DNA of 14,826 nt from Moraxella caviae (GTDB lineage Bacteria; Pseudomonadota; Gammaproteobacteria; Pseudomonadales; Moraxellaceae). The position numbers and the translations under genes are program-made. The notes under the pieces are model-generated. The model was not told the origin of the DNA. It worked only from the letters and a program-made list of their open reading frames with translations, and ran no database searches. Positions 14,340 through 14,826 of the stretch are shown here, one piece after another (positions within the stretch are counted from its first letter, which is position 1; every line of letters starts with the position of its first letter). The DNA is taken from the NCBI RefSeq assembly GCF_002014985.1, contig NZ_MUXU01000001.1:1-14826 (forward strand). The letters are read 5' to 3'.

Positions 14340-14429
14340 GTAAGTTGGATTAGCGTCAGCATAACCCAACATTTCAAGCGATAAACCAAATCTAAAACGT
14401 TGGGTTTTCGCAAGCTCGACCCAACTTGC
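14340..14429 (+). repeat. Type 2 paired-hairpin repeat, copy 4
   Basis: A 90-bp element with ends GTAAGTTGGATT and GACCCAACTTGC, and the TTTTCGCAAGCTC right hairpin. A decayed left arm (GGTTGGGTTAATGAAGCGTA) precedes it at 14301-14320. A lone right arm of the family (GTAAGTTGGGTTTTCGCAAG, then CTCAACCCAACC) lies at 14679-14710. Confidence 0.8.
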
Positions 14430-14480
14430 ACCCACCCAGAAACCCAAACCGCTCAAAAACCCTTCGCGATTTAAAAAAAA

Positions 14481-14580
14481 CCGTTCGTGGTGAGCTTGTC
14501 GAACTATGGGCGGTTTTTTAATCTTTCAACAGGTCAAAATCTTTACCAGTTCAACCCTTCGACAAGCTCAGGACGAACGG
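14481..14580 (+). repeat. Type 1 paired-hairpin repeat, copy 5
   Basis: Left arm CCGTTCGTGGTGAGCTTGTC then GAACTATGGGCGGTTTTTT; right arm CCCTTCGACAAGCTCAGGACGAACGG split by a ~13-bp longer spacer. A decayed extra right arm (GGGCGCAAGCTCAAGACGAA) follows at 14613-14632. Apart from these repeats I see no gene in 14169-14826. Confidence 0.8.
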
Positions 14581-14826
14581 AAAGTTGCTAACAAATTTAA
14601 GGTGAACGGCAGGGCGCAAGCTCAAGACGAACGGAAAAAATCACATTAAATCCAAAAACGTTGAGTTGGCGTTCTGCCGTAAGTTGGGTTTTCGCAAGCT
14701 CAACCCAACCTTGTATCTTCCCCAACCCCAATCAGGTAAAATAACAACGTATTATTTTACCGCCAGCATGGTTTGTAAATTGCACCCAACCTAAGTGTTT
14801 GAACACTGCTTTGTAGAAAAAACAGC

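Noticed and set aside
14210..14456. Minus-strand frames near the window end
   Set aside because: They cover type 2 repeat arms and have low-complexity Thr/Pro/Asn-rich products; no gene features.

Overview
The window looks like chromosome from a gammaproteobacterium of the Moraxellaceae, most likely Moraxella or a close relative. The reasons are: a trimeric autotransporter adhesin followed by a TpgA-type OmpA lipoprotein (a pairing known from Acinetobacter ataA-tpgA), a ccoNOQP operon, a single LolC/E-type permease next to LolD, and intergenic regions crowded with short palindromic repeats. This placement comes from gene content and recognised motifs, not from a database search.

Layout. Bases 1-1499 are the 3' end of a large trimeric autotransporter adhesin; the gene starts outside the window. 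tpgA follows at 1597-2529 and ends in a strong terminator. A repeat-filled gap (about 2603-3190) separates it from a convergent SCP2-domain protein gene (3242-3625, minus). About 1.1 kb without a convincing gene (3626-4748) comes next. It holds the SCP2 promoter, tandem repeats, and a TATAAT element followed by a long, hairpin-rich putative leader of the cytochrome cbb3 oxidase operon. That operon, ccoN-ccoO-ccoQ-ccoP (4749-8113), is tightly packed with overlapping start and stop codons and ends at a terminator. A second repeat-rich region follows. Inside it sits a two-gene minus-strand operon of paralogous Bor-family lipoproteins (8872-9507), flanked on both sides by direct copies of a roughly 240-bp composite repeat. 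Then come an unrecognised 319-aa cytoplasmic protein (10070-11029, minus), the divergent lolC/lolF-lolD lipoprotein-release transporter (11274-13274, plus), a DUF2062 membrane protein (13497-14129, minus), and a final repeat-rich stretch to the window end.

Themes. Much of the content concerns the cell envelope: adhesin display (adhesin and TpgA), outer-membrane lipoproteins (TpgA and the Bor pair), and the Lol machine that would extract such lipoproteins from the inner membrane. The cbb3 operon supplies a high-affinity terminal oxidase for low-oxygen respiration. No transposase, CRISPR array, phage gene or tRNA/rRNA gene was recognised. The features least explained by known genes are two families of paired-hairpin repeats, the structured leader upstream of ccoN, inverted repeats placed on promoters, and the repeat-flanked Bor cassette. 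No clear new gene system was found.
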